NCBI GenBank assembly: GCA_022574555.1
Contig: JACZRV010000007.1
Location: 1 to 60,301 of the forward strand
Source of the DNA: SAR324 cluster bacterium
GTDB taxonomy: Bacteria > SAR324 > JACQKK01
Direction: 5' to 3'
Length of the DNA stretch: 60,301 nucleotides
Part shown: positions 17,773-28,504 of the stretch, in pieces
Position numbering within the stretch: the stretch's first letter is position 1
Layout: the number at the start of each line of letters is the position of its first letter
Made by a program: the position numbers and the translations under genes
Notes under the pieces: generated by a model
Seen by the model: the letters and a program-made list of their open reading frames with translations, nothing else
Database searches by the model: none
Told to the model about the DNA's origin: nothing

Positions 17773-19161
17773 GTGCGAAAGACAATCTCTAGACGTGGCT
17801 TTCTGAAAGGCTCAACCAGCGCCATCGTGGGTGCGGCTGGGTTGGCGGCGGGTGCGGGAGCAGGTTCCCAAGTATCCCACGGAGCCGCGCCCACAGCCCT
17901 GATCACCAGGCACGCCGACATACCGGCCGCCAAGGGCACCCGCGCGGTGGTCGTGGGCGGCGGCTGGGGTGGGCTCACGATGGCCAAGTACCTCAAGAAG
18001 GAAGCCCCCGATTGGGACGTCGTTCTCATTGAATCGCACGCCACGTTCATGTCCTGTCCCGTCAGCAACCTTTGGCTGGCTGGCCTGATCGACCTTGAGT
18101 TCATCTCCCACTCTTATCTCACGGCCGCCAAGAACAACAATTACATCTACTTCAATGCCACCGTGATCGACGTGGACCGCTCCGAGCGGGTGGTCTATAC
18201 CAGCGGCGGGCAGCTGACCTATGACTACCTGATCCTCGCGCCGGGTATCGATTACGACTGGCCGGCGGTCGGGATGCTCGATCCCGAGGAGATTCATCTT
18301 CTGCATACCCACTATCCCGCCGCTTTCAAGCCGGGCTCGGAGCATCTGACCCTGAAACGAAAGATCGACGAGTTCGAAAAGGGCTTGTTCGTGCTGACGG
18401 TGCCCAGTGGCAATTACCGCTGTCTGCCCGGCCCCTATGAGCGGGCGTGCATGATCGCTTCGGTTTTCAAGCGCAAGAAGCTCAAGGCCAAGGTGCTGCT
18501 GCTGGACTTCAACCCGAAGGTCAAGATCAAGGCGGAGGGGTTCCAGGCGGCCTTCCAGGAGCTATACAAGGACTATCTGGAATATGTTCCCTCGGTCACG
18601 GTGCACCGGGTGGACGTGCTCAACAAGACCGTCATTGGCGAGTTCGACGACTACCAGTTCGACGATGCGTCCATCTATCCCCGGGTGCGGGGGGCCCTGC
18701 TCATCGAAACCCTGGGGTTGGTGGCCGAATCCAGCCCGCAAAAGGAGGCCCGCATCAACCTGTTCCGCAATCACCTGCACGACGACCTGCGGGTCTACGT
18801 CATCGGCGATTCGCGGCCCATGGGATACTCCAAGAGCGGCAGCACGGCCAACGACGAGGCCAAGTACGTGGCCAAGGTCATCGTCGGCCTGGACAAAGGG
18901 AAAAAGCTGGAATGGAAGGGGCCCTACACGAGCTGCTACTCCATGGTAAATGCCGACCCGCCCGAGGCGATTTATTTCGGCTCCCAGTATCTGCCCCCGC
19001 TGATCGCCCATACGCCCATGGACATGGAACGCACCGTCAAGGCGTGGATCGAACGGGGCTCAGCCTTCGCCTGGCGCGACCAAAATATGAATCGCAGTCC
19101 GGAAATGGGTCAGGCCATGTACGCCTGGGCCTATGGCTACTACAAGGACCTGTTCGGGTAG
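17773..19161 (+). CDS. Tat-exported FCSD-type flavoprotein (copy 2)
   Basis: The 462-aa protein is a clear paralog of the preceding flavoprotein. The GTG at 17773 is chosen because AAAGGAAG lies upstream and the Tat signal (SRRGFLKG) then starts at residue 5. It keeps the GGGWGG FAD fingerprint, the MSCPVSN Cys, NYRCLPGPYERAC and SCYSMVN. Compared with copy 1 it has a slightly longer C-terminus with a W-rich region (AYGYYKDLFG end). The two genes share long blocks such as THYPAAFKPGSEHL. Divergence indicates an old duplication and perhaps different substrates. Confidence 0.88.
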   Translation: MRKTISRRGFLKGSTSAIVGAAGLAAGAGAGSQVSHGAAPTALITRHADIPAAKGTRAVVVGGGWGGLTMAKYLKKEAPDWDVVLIESHATFMSCPVSNLWLAGLIDLEFISHSYLTAAKNNNYIYFNATVIDVDRSERVVYTSGGQLTYDYLILAPGIDYDWPAVGMLDPEEIHLLHTHYPAAFKPGSEHLTLKRKIDEFEKGLFVLTVPSGNYRCLPGPYERACMIASVFKRKKLKAKVLLLDFNPKVKIKAEGFQAAFQELYKDYLEYVPSVTVHRVDVLNKTVIGEFDDYQFDDASIYPRVRGALLIETLGLVAESSPQKEARINLFRNHLHDDLRVYVIGDSRPMGYSKSGSTANDEAKYVAKVIVGLDKGKKLEWKGPYTSCYSMVNADPPEAIYFGSQYLPPLIAHTPMDMERTVKAWIERGSAFAWRDQNMNRSPEMGQAMYAWAYGYYKDLFG

Positions 19162-19165
19162 GGGC

Positions 19166-19231
19166 TGACGGTTACCCCACCCCTTCGCGCTTGTGGCGCT
19201 CTACCCCTCCCTGCTATGCGGAGAGGGGACT
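19166..19231. repeat. GC-rich palindromic repeat after the sulfur cluster
   Basis: A C-rich arm (CCCCACCCCTTCGCGC, CCCCTCCCTGC) faces a G-rich arm (GGAGAGGGGACTGG). It resembles the other REP-like elements and may also end transcription from the flavoprotein gene, though no T-run follows. Confidence 0.5.
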
Positions 19232-19301
19232 GGTAGCCGGGTGACTTGGCGGCTGCTGAAACACGGCCGGGACGCTGCTGCGATCCGGCTGCAAGGAAGC
19301 T

Positions 19302-19326
19302 CCTTCCCCCGCTTAGCGGGGGAAGG
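19302..19326. repeat. perfect 11-bp hairpin
   Basis: Arms CCTTCCCCCGC and GCGGGGGAAGG flank a 3-base loop TTA. The stem is perfect. No T-run follows on either strand, so it is more like a REP element than an intrinsic terminator. Confidence 0.85.
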
Positions 19327-19554
19327 CCGGGATGGGGATTCCCGTGACTCACCGGCAGGTGCACACCACGTACACCTTGCCGCGGCAGTCTTTTCGAGGG
19401 GTGATTTCGCCGCTCGCCGGGTGATAACGGTGCCCGGGTCCCGCAAGCCAGGTTCCCAAAACCAAATCGCATAACAGACGCCTGCCCCAATCTTGTTGCC
19501 GGCGTGACGGTTTCGGTCATGTCCGTCTCGCGGTCGGGCAAATGATTGCGCGTT

Positions 19555-19953
19555 TCAATTTTCCAGCACCCGGAAATCCGCGAATCTCCACGAGAGCCAA
19601 GAATCGATGTGGAATCTTATTTCGACAATGTCTCCCGCTCGCTTGCATTCAGCGATTTTTGTTTGGAAATAACTCGGCATGCCCTGCCCTCCATGGTATC
19701 CCATGCGCAATTTGCCGCGGCCCGGCGTTTTGCAACGAATGATAAAGCGCAAGTCCCGGCCTACGACAATCAACTCGTCCGATGCGGATTCGGCATCCTG
19801 GGACAGCTTATAGACGTCAATATATTCCACCTTGACGATGCGGATCGTTTCGCTTTCTTTGGATCTCAGACGAACATTTACCGCTGCGGAATCCTCGACT
19901 GTGAGCAAGAGCGTCACGACGAAAACAAGCGCGCATACAAATGGACGTCGCAT
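19555..19953 (-). CDS. exported hypothetical protein, 132 aa
   Basis: The start at 19953 is supported by GGTGGAG about 8 bases upstream, and it opens a signal peptide (MRRPFVCALVFVVTLLLTV, cleavage likely after SAA). The mature part is mainly beta, with one Cys in IIRCKT and one in AECKRAG. A longer frame would place 22 hydrophilic residues before the signal and is less likely. The family is not recognised. Its position next to the sulfur cluster on the opposite strand does not give a function. Confidence 0.6.
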   Translation of the reverse strand: MRRPFVCALVFVVTLLLTVEDSAAVNVRLRSKESETIRIVKVEYIDVYKLSQDAESASDELIVVGRDLRFIIRCKTPGRGKLRMGYHGGQGMPSYFQTKIAECKRAGDIVEIRFHIDSWLSWRFADFRVLEN

Positions 19954-20176
19954 CGCAATAGCTCCACCGCACTTGACCCTTTTTACGGATAGTCTGCGCT
20001 CGACTTCCTGTGTTGCCATGCTTGTCCTGTCTTGTCGAAGGGGGCCTGCCGCCCAACATGGGTTGGGGAGGATCGGGCCGCCTATAGCATCATAGAAGGG
20101 ACAAACGATAGGGTAAAGTCAAGGAGGGATGAATGTCATACCCGCGGTGGCACGGAACGGTCATCCGCTCATCGTG

Positions 20177-20467
20177 TCAACGTGACTCCTTGACGGGCTG
20201 GGCCAGCGGAGGGTCGGCGGATCGGGCGAATTCCCTGATCTCGGTCTGATCGATCTCGATGATCTCCATCCGCACAGCCTCTGAAGCTTCGGGCAGGGAC
20301 CTGCCGCTGATGCCGTATTCCTCCAGGTAGAGCAAAAGCGCTTCCTTGGCGTTCTCCCTCATCTCCCCAATAGTTTGACCTGCCGTGGCACAGCCCGGGA
20401 GATCAGGAAAGTAACCGTTATAATTCCCTTCCTCGCCTTCGACGATCAGTGGATACATGCGCTTCAT
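20177..20467 (-). CDS. HicB-family antitoxin-like protein (orphan)
   Basis: The 96-aa protein has the HicB pattern: EGEEGNYNGYFPDLPGC, then ATAGQTIGEMRENAKEAL, then a LLLYLEEYG helix. The start at 20467 follows AAAGGCAG. HicB normally pairs with a small HicA RNA-binding toxin. No HicA-like frame lies on either side, so this copy is an orphan or acts with a partner elsewhere. A REP-like palindrome lies just upstream. Confidence 0.8.
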   Translation of the reverse strand: MKRMYPLIVEGEEGNYNGYFPDLPGCATAGQTIGEMRENAKEALLLYLEEYGISGRSLPEASEAVRMEIIEIDQTEIREFARSADPPLAQPVKESR

Positions 20468-20489
20468 AACGCTGCCTTTCGTGCGGTTC

Positions 20490-20534
20490 CCCACCCCGCC
20501 CTGCGGGCACCCCTCCCCACTCTTGGGAGAGGGG
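20490..20534. repeat. GC-rich palindromic repeat (REP-like)
   Basis: A CCACCCCGCCCTGCGGGC box is followed by CCCCTCCCC, a short loop and GGGAGAGGGG. It is close in layout to the element at 17585. Confidence 0.65.
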
Positions 20535-20607
20535 AACTGCGCGGACAGGGCTCCCTTCTCCATGCGATGGCGAGAGGCGGGGGGGTGAGGAAAAAACGCG
20601 TGCCCGC

Positions 20608-23600
20608 TCACATGTTGCGCCGGTATTGGCCACCTACCTCGTAGAGCGCACGGCTGATCTGGCCCAGGGAGCACGAATTCACGCACGTCATCAGGGCTGC
20701 GAAGGTGTTGCTGCGATCGTGGCAGGCGGCCTTGAGCGCGGCGAGCGCGCCTTCGCTCTCGGCGGCATGGAGCCGTTGAAACTGGTCCAGCCCTTCGATC
20801 TGCTGCTGTTTCTCGTCGTCGGTGGAGCGGGTCAGTTGGGGGATTTGCACCGGGCTGGGTCCCTCCTGGGCCAGGAAGGTGTTGATACCCACGATGGGGT
20901 AGGCGCCGGAATGCTTGCGCTCCTCGTAATAAAGGGACTCCTCCTGGATCTTGCTCCGTTGATACATAGTTTCCATGGCCCCCAGCACGCCGCCGCGTTC
21001 GTTGAGCCGGTCGAATTCAGTCAGGATGGCCTCTTCCACCAGTTCGGTCATCTCCTCGATGATGAAGCTCCCTTGCAGGGGGTTGTGGTTGCGGGCCAGC
21101 CCCAACTCCCGGTTGACGATGAGCTGAATGGCGATGGCCCGGCGCACCGATTCCTCGCTGGGGGTGGTGATGGCTTCGTCGTAGGCGTTGGTATGCAGGG
21201 AATTGCAGTTGTCATATACCGCGTACAACGCCTGCAGGGTCGTGCGGATATCGTTGAAGCCGATCTCCTGGGCGTGCAGGGAACGGCCCGAGGTCTGGAT
21301 GTGGTATTTCAGCTTCTGCGCCCGCTCGCCGGCGCCGTATCGTTCGCGCAGGGCGACTGCCCAGATGCGGCGCGCCACCCGCCCAATGACGGCGTATTCG
21401 GGGTCCATGCCGTTGCTGAAGAAGAAAGACAGATTGCGTGCGAAGGCATCGATGGGCATACCCCGGCTGAGGTAGTACTCGACGAACGTGAACCCGTTGG
21501 CCAGGGTGAAGGCCACCTGAGTGATGGGGTTGGCGCCCGCCTCGGCCATGTGATATCCGCTCACGCTGACCGAATAGAAGTTGGGCATGTCGTGGTCGAT
21601 GAAGTACTGCTGGATGTCCCCCATCAGGTACAGGGCGAAATCGGTTGAGAAGATGCACGTGTTCTGAGCCTGGTCTTCCTTGAGAATGTCTGCCTGCACC
21701 GTGCCCCGCACCTGGCTCAGGGTCGCCTCGCGGATGCGCTGGTAGGTTTCGCCGTCCACCAGCTGCTCGCCGCTGATTCCCAGCAGCCCGAGTCCCAGGC
21801 CGTCGTTTCCCTCGGGAAGCTGGCCCCGGTATTGAGGTTGTGTCGCGTCGTGTTGAGCGAACCAGGCATCGGCTTGTTTGATCGCGGAGTCCCATTTACC
21901 TTCGGCGCGCAGATGGCGCTCGACCTGCTGGTCGATGGCGGCGTTGAGGAAAAAGGCCAGAATGATGGGCGCCGGGCCGTTGATCGTCATGGAGACCGAG
22001 GTCGATGGGGACACGAGATCGAATCCCGAGTACAAGCGCTTCATGTCGTCGACGGTGCAGATGGATACCCCCGAATTGCCCACCTTGCCATAGATGTCGG
22101 GCCGGGGATGGGGATCGTCTCCGTAGAGGGTCACCGAATCGAACGCGGTGCTCAGCCGGACGGCGGGCTGACCCGCGGCGATGTAGTGGAACCGCCGATT
22201 GGTGCGCTCGGGAGGACCTTCCCCGGCGAACATGCGGGTCGGATCCTCCTCGGTTCGCTTGAAGGGAAATACCCCGGCCGTGAAGGGATAGGCTCCCGGG
22301 ACGTTTTCCAGCATCAGCCAGCGCAGCCTGTCGCCCCAATCCCGGAACGAGGGCATGACCACCTTGGGCACCTTGAGATGGGATAGGGTTTCCTCGTAGT
22401 TGGCCACCTCGATATCGCGGCCCCGAACTTGGAACGTAAACGATTCGGCGGCATACGCGCGTTGCAACCCATCGAAGCGGTGCAGCGTCTCGCGCCATTG
22501 GGGGTCGATCCCTTCCAGGGCCTCGTTGTACAACCCTGTGAGCAAAGCCCCGGTGTCCGCTGCCGGCTCCGATTCCGGCTCCGTTTCATTGGCCTTCGGC
22601 GCGTCTATCGGCTCCGGTCCGTTCGGCACCGGGAAATCCAGCGCGGCCAGGGTATTGCGGATGGAATGGGCACGCGAGGCGAGTTGGGCCTGTTCCGCCA
22701 CCCGGCGCTTGTAGCTGCGGATGGTATCGGCGATCTCGGATAGGTAGCGGATACGATTGGCGGGGATCATGACGCTGGCCGGCTGGCCGTCGCTGGAAGA
22801 GGCGCCCGTAGGTTCCGGCCAATGCGAGGCGCATCCCTGCCGCAATTTTTCGACCAGGACGCTGTAAAAGCGGTCCGTGTCCGGATCGCCGTAGCGGCTG
22901 GCCAGGGTGGTGTAAACCGGAATCTCCTCGTCGGCGGCGTCGAATAGTTCCCGGTTGCGCCGCACCTGTTTGCGCACGTCGCGCAGCGCGTCGGCGGCGC
23001 CGCGCTTGTCGGCCTTGTTGATGGCAATCAGGTCGGCATAGTCGAGCATGCCGATCTTTTCCAGTTGTGAAGCGGCGCCATATTCGGGAGTCATGACGTA
23101 CACCGTGAAATCGGCCAGATCGACGATCTCCGTGTCGCTTTGGCCGATGCCCGCAGTCTCCACCAAGATCAGGTCGAACCCACCGGCTCGGCAGACGGAC
23201 AGCGCCTCGCCCAGCCCCCGGGAAAGGGCCAGATTTCCCCGCCGCGTCCCGATAGAGCGCATGAACACCCGGGGCGTGTTGATGGCGTTCATGCGAATTC
23301 GGTCGCCGAGTAAGGCCCCACCCGTGCGCCGCATGGAGGGATCCACGGAAAGCACGGCCACGGTCATTTCGGGATAATCTTCCAAAAAGCGGCGCAGCCA
23401 TTCGTCCACCAGGCTCGATTTTCCGGAACCGCCCGTGCCCGTAAAACCCAGTACGGGCGTTCTGGATGCGGGGGCCAGCTTCTCCAGAGCGGACTCGAAA
23501 AACCTGGCGGCTTCCTCATTGGCCAGCCCCTGGTTTTTCAGTTCGACAAAGCTCAGACACCGCGCCAGGGCCTGGGGGTGGCGCTGGGGCAGCCGTTCCA

Positions 23601-24045
23601 GTTCCCGGCGGTAATCCACTTGCAGCGAGGATTGGCTGCGCGTCATCATGTCGCGTACCATACCGACCAGACCGAGCCTTTGGCCGTCTTCGACGGAATA
23701 GATCTTGGCCACACCGTGGGCTTCCAGGGAAGCCGCCTCCTCCGGGACGATCACGCCGCCACCGCCGGCGAACACGCGGATATGCTTCGAATCCTCCTCG
23801 CGCAACAGATCGACCATGTATTCGAAGAACTCCATATGGCCACCCTGGTACGAGCTGACCGCGACCGCTTGCACATCCTCCTGGATGGCCGCGTCGACGA
23901 TCTCTCGCACCGAGCGATTGTGGCCCAGATGGACCACCTCGACCCCTTGGCGTTGCAGGATACGGCGCATGATGTTGATCGAGGCGTCGTGGCCGTCGAA
24001 CAGGCTGGTCGCCGTTAAAAATCGCAGTGGAATATTTTCGTTCAT
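20608..24045 (-). CDS. icmF: fused isobutyryl-CoA mutase IcmF
   Basis: The 1145-aa protein is the three-part IcmF fusion. The N-terminal B12-binding domain (about 8-140) holds DGHDASI, the cobalt-ligand His motif. A MeaB/ArgK-like GTPase chaperone domain (about 190-430) follows with Walker A GTGGSGKSS and NKAD. The acyl-CoA mutase TIM barrel makes up the C-terminal half. It interconverts isobutyryl-CoA and butyryl-CoA using adenosylcobalamin, and the GTPase protects and loads the cofactor. Full length and no frameshift. It follows DJ-1-like and MerR genes on the same strand, 58 bases downstream. Confidence 0.95.
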   Translation of the reverse strand: MNENIPLRFLTATSLFDGHDASINIMRRILQRQGVEVVHLGHNRSVREIVDAAIQEDVQAVAVSSYQGGHMEFFEYMVDLLREEDSKHIRVFAGGGGVIVPEEAASLEAHGVAKIYSVEDGQRLGLVGMVRDMMTRSQSSLQVDYRRELERLPQRHPQALARCLSFVELKNQGLANEEAARFFESALEKLAPASRTPVLGFTGTGGSGKSSLVDEWLRRFLEDYPEMTVAVLSVDPSMRRTGGALLGDRIRMNAINTPRVFMRSIGTRRGNLALSRGLGEALSVCRAGGFDLILVETAGIGQSDTEIVDLADFTVYVMTPEYGAASQLEKIGMLDYADLIAINKADKRGAADALRDVRKQVRRNRELFDAADEEIPVYTTLASRYGDPDTDRFYSVLVEKLRQGCASHWPEPTGASSSDGQPASVMIPANRIRYLSEIADTIRSYKRRVAEQAQLASRAHSIRNTLAALDFPVPNGPEPIDAPKANETEPESEPAADTGALLTGLYNEALEGIDPQWRETLHRFDGLQRAYAAESFTFQVRGRDIEVANYEETLSHLKVPKVVMPSFRDWGDRLRWLMLENVPGAYPFTAGVFPFKRTEEDPTRMFAGEGPPERTNRRFHYIAAGQPAVRLSTAFDSVTLYGDDPHPRPDIYGKVGNSGVSICTVDDMKRLYSGFDLVSPSTSVSMTINGPAPIILAFFLNAAIDQQVERHLRAEGKWDSAIKQADAWFAQHDATQPQYRGQLPEGNDGLGLGLLGISGEQLVDGETYQRIREATLSQVRGTVQADILKEDQAQNTCIFSTDFALYLMGDIQQYFIDHDMPNFYSVSVSGYHMAEAGANPITQVAFTLANGFTFVEYYLSRGMPIDAFARNLSFFFSNGMDPEYAVIGRVARRIWAVALRERYGAGERAQKLKYHIQTSGRSLHAQEIGFNDIRTTLQALYAVYDNCNSLHTNAYDEAITTPSEESVRRAIAIQLIVNRELGLARNHNPLQGSFIIEEMTELVEEAILTEFDRLNERGGVLGAMETMYQRSKIQEESLYYEERKHSGAYPIVGINTFLAQEGPSPVQIPQLTRSTDDEKQQQIEGLDQFQRLHAAESEGALAALKAACHDRSNTFAALMTCVNSCSLGQISRALYEVGGQYRRNM

Positions 24046-24103
24046 GGATATTTATATTTTGAAAGACTGGAAATGATGACGAGCGGGAAGATAATTCGTC
24101 CGC

Positions 24104-24745
24104 TCAATCCCGCGCAGCGGTCTCGTAGACCACTCCAGGTTCCGGAATCCAGCGGTACTCCATATGAGCAGCAGTTTCGCGGGCCTGCGCCTCTCCCAGC
24201 AACCGCGCGACCACGTGAAACGCCATGTCTATGCCCGCGGAAATACCCCCCGAGGAAATGATTTGCCCGTTGTCCACAAACCGGGATTCGGCTCGCACCC
24301 GGCAACCGGGTGCCGCGCGCCGGAGCAGGTCCAGGGCATCGTGGTGGGTGGTCGCGTCCAGTCCGTCCAGCAGTCCGGCCTTGCCCAACAGCAGCGACCC
24401 GGTACACACGGAGAGGGTCAGCTCGGCCTCGGCGGCGCGTTCGCGCACCCAGTCGATGATGACCGGATTGTTCATCTCGCGCCGCGTACCGTAGCCTCCG
24501 GGGACAACCAGGATATCGGGTTGGGGGCAATTGGCCAGGCCGTAATCGGGTGTGACGGTCAGACCATTGCGAGCCCGGATCGCTGCGCCTGTCTCGGAAA
24601 CGGTGTACACCTGGAAATGGCCTTCCCCCTCACGCTGGCCCGTGACCGAGAAAACTTCGAAGGGCCCACAGAAATCGAGCACTTCCACCTCGTCAAAGAT
24701 CAGTATGGCAATTTTTCTATGCTGCTCAAGTTTCAGTCCGCTCAT
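24104..24745 (-). CDS. DJ-1/PfpI-family protein
   Basis: The 213-aa protein has a DJ-1/PfpI fold: KIAILIFDEVEVLDFCGP at the start, then ILVVPGGYGTR, and the nucleophile elbow SVCTGSLLLGKAGLLDG with the reactive Cys. The TTHHDAL segment after it is typical of the isonitrile-hydratase/GlxA-type branch. There is no fused AraC domain, so it is an enzyme-like form, not a regulator. It lies between merR (63 bases upstream) and icmF (58 bases downstream) on one strand. The substrate is not known. Confidence 0.87.
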   Translation of the reverse strand: MSGLKLEQHRKIAILIFDEVEVLDFCGPFEVFSVTGQREGEGHFQVYTVSETGAAIRARNGLTVTPDYGLANCPQPDILVVPGGYGTRREMNNPVIIDWVRERAAEAELTLSVCTGSLLLGKAGLLDGLDATTHHDALDLLRRAAPGCRVRAESRFVDNGQIISSGGISAGIDMAFHVVARLLGEAQARETAAHMEYRWIPEPGVVYETAARD

Positions 24746-24808
24746 GGTGAATCATCCTGTCGAATAATGCCCGCGCCTTCCACTACCGGTATCGTTCCCG
24801 CCACTTAT

Positions 24809-25273
24809 TCAGCCCGATGAACGACGCCCCGGCGTGAGGCGCTGCATCCGCTCGCGGACATGCCCTTGGTAAGCTCCGATATCCGCGCGAAGGGCGGTCA
24901 GTTCCTTAACCGTCTCGGTAATCGACGCCAAGTGCCGCTCCAACAATCCGTCCAATGCCGAGAGCATGTCGCCGGTCGAATGCTGTACCGCGAAGACCTC
25001 GTTGAGGTGGCCGATCTCCTTGAGCGTCAAGCCCAGCCGTTTGAGGCGGCCGATGAACCGCAGCCGCTGCAAGGCATCGCCGTCGAACGCGCGCCGCCCT
25101 CCCGCGTAGCGCCGCGCGGTTTTGAGCAGCCCGACCTCCTCGTAGTACCGAATGGTGCGAGGGCTCACTTGCGCTTGCCGGGCTAGGTCCCCTACCGAAA
25201 ATAGCTCCCGCCCCGAACCAGCCTCGGCATTCGTGTCCCGCCGTCGCGCTGCTACCATATCCGCTGCTACCAT
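24809..25273 (-). CDS. MerR-family transcriptional regulator
   Basis: The 154-aa protein has an N-terminal MerR winged helix (FSVGDLARQAQVSPRTIRYYEEVGLL, then a Gly-Arg wing) and a long dimerisation helix. No Cys cluster follows, so it is unlikely to sense metals. GGAAGGAGG lies about 15 bases before the first ATG. A 15-bp tandem duplication gives two in-frame start regions (MVAADMVAA). As first gene of the run merR - DJ-1 - icmF it probably regulates this set. Confidence 0.88.
   Translation of the reverse strand: MVAADMVAARRRDTNAEAGSGRELFSVGDLARQAQVSPRTIRYYEEVGLLKTARRYAGGRRAFDGDALQRLRFIGRLKRLGLTLKEIGHLNEVFAVQHSTGDMLSALDGLLERHLASITETVKELTALRADIGAYQGHVRERMQRLTPGRRSSG
25247..25273. repeat. tandem duplication over the merR start codon
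   Basis: The 12-base block CGCTGCTACCAT occurs at 25247-25258 and 25262-25273, period 15. On the minus strand it encodes MVAA twice, so the start codon is duplicated in frame. Confidence 0.88.
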
Positions 25274-25461
25274 GCTCGAATGAGCCGCCCTCCTTCCATT
25301 GCCACGGCCCCTTATCGTTCCGAGAAGCTTCCACCGCTTTTCTATTGTGTTCGCCAGTTCACGTCAACTGATATCGACGAGGCGGCGCTACGGGAGAGGT
25401 TCCGGGCGAGGGTCGGCGGAGATGACCAAGATTCGGCCGGCGAGGCAACTGGCCGGGCAAA

Positions 25462-25722
25462 TCAGATGCGGTAGATTTCGTCCCGGGGTCCAATGCGCAC
25501 CACGAGCACCGTCAGCACGTCGTCGTGGATCTCGTAGATCACACGATAGTCCCCGATCCGGATGCGGTAGGCGGGATGCCTCCCTTTCAGTTTCTTGGAA
25601 CCGACAGGGCGAGGATTCAATGCCAGCCCATCTATCGCGGACTGAATCCGCCGCTGCGCGGTTCGCCGCAGTTTCCGGAGCTGTCGGGCAGCCGCTGGGC
25701 GAACATCAATCCGGTAGCCCAA
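25462..25722 (-). CDS. RelE/ParE-family toxin
   Basis: The 86-aa protein has the RelE/ParE pattern: an N-terminal helix pair rich in Arg and Leu (AARQLRKLRRTAQRRI), then KKLKGRHPAYRIRIGDYRVIYEI and a short C-terminal beta strand (LVVRIGPRDEIY). The start is a TTG at 25722, spaced 9 bases from GGAG and 6 bases after the antitoxin stop, so the pair is translationally linked. Such toxins act as ribosome-dependent RNases or gyrase inhibitors; which applies here is not clear. Confidence 0.88.
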   Translation of the reverse strand: MGYRIDVRPAAARQLRKLRRTAQRRIQSAIDGLALNPRPVGSKKLKGRHPAYRIRIGDYRVIYEIHDDVLTVLVVRIGPRDEIYRI

Positions 25723-25728
25723 CGGTCG

Positions 25729-26046
25729 TCACTCCAATCCCAGCTCTTTCTTCAGATCGCCCCACTCGATCGTCTCCCCACGTTCGTTCTCTTCGCGGGC
25801 CTCCTCGATGGCCTTGAGGTCCCAGGCATCTTCCTTCTCTTCCATTTCCTCCAGCCAGCCGGCGTCTTCTATGGAGACGATGGCTGCGATGGGCTTGCCG
25901 CGGCGGGTGATGACGATCCGCTCGTAGCGGAAGGCGGCGCGGTTGATCACATCGGATAGCTGCTCGCGCAATTGCGCAATCGTGCAAGTGGGAAGGGACC
26001 CGACGCGATCGGGAGCGGGCTCGGGGAGGGGATCTTCTTTTCGCAT
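25729..26046 (-). CDS. Phd/YefM-family antitoxin
   Basis: The Phd/YefM core is seen in TIAQLREQLSDVINRAAF, RIVITRRGKPIAAIVSIED and a charged C-terminal tail (EEMEEKEDAWDLKAIEEAR) that should wrap the toxin. The start at 26046 (MRKEDPL) gives 105 aa; a longer frame is possible but would cross the likely operator. Phd proteins repress their own operon. The gene follows atpD at only 124 bases, where atpC is usually found. Confidence 0.85.
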   Translation of the reverse strand: MRKEDPLPEPAPDRVGSLPTCTIAQLREQLSDVINRAAFRYERIVITRRGKPIAAIVSIEDAGWLEEMEEKEDAWDLKAIEEAREENERGETIEWGDLKKELGLE

Positions 26047-26091
26047 GCCGCCCGTCCGATAGATTGGTGCCGTGGGTAGAACTGGACCATG

Positions 26092-26108
26092 TTGTACGAA
26101 ATGTACAA
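26092..26108. promoter_or_regulatory. palindrome upstream of the Phd/ParE pair (likely operator)
   Basis: TTGTAC and GTACAA are perfect inverted arms around 5 bases, 46 bases before the antitoxin start. Palindromes of this kind are the normal binding sites for Phd/YefM self-repression. The function is inferred. Confidence 0.6.
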
Positions 26109-26170
26109 TACAGCAGGCCGGGGAGGCGGGCAAGGAAGGGCGAGAATCGGGGTTGGGATGGAGCGGTCGC

Positions 26171-28485
<2,315 letters not shown>

Positions 28486-28504
28486 GGGCGAATGAAAGTG
28501 CTGA

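Noticed and set aside
19302-19326. Intrinsic terminator for the sulfur cluster
   Set aside because: The stem is perfect but no T-run follows on either strand, so it is listed as a repeat.
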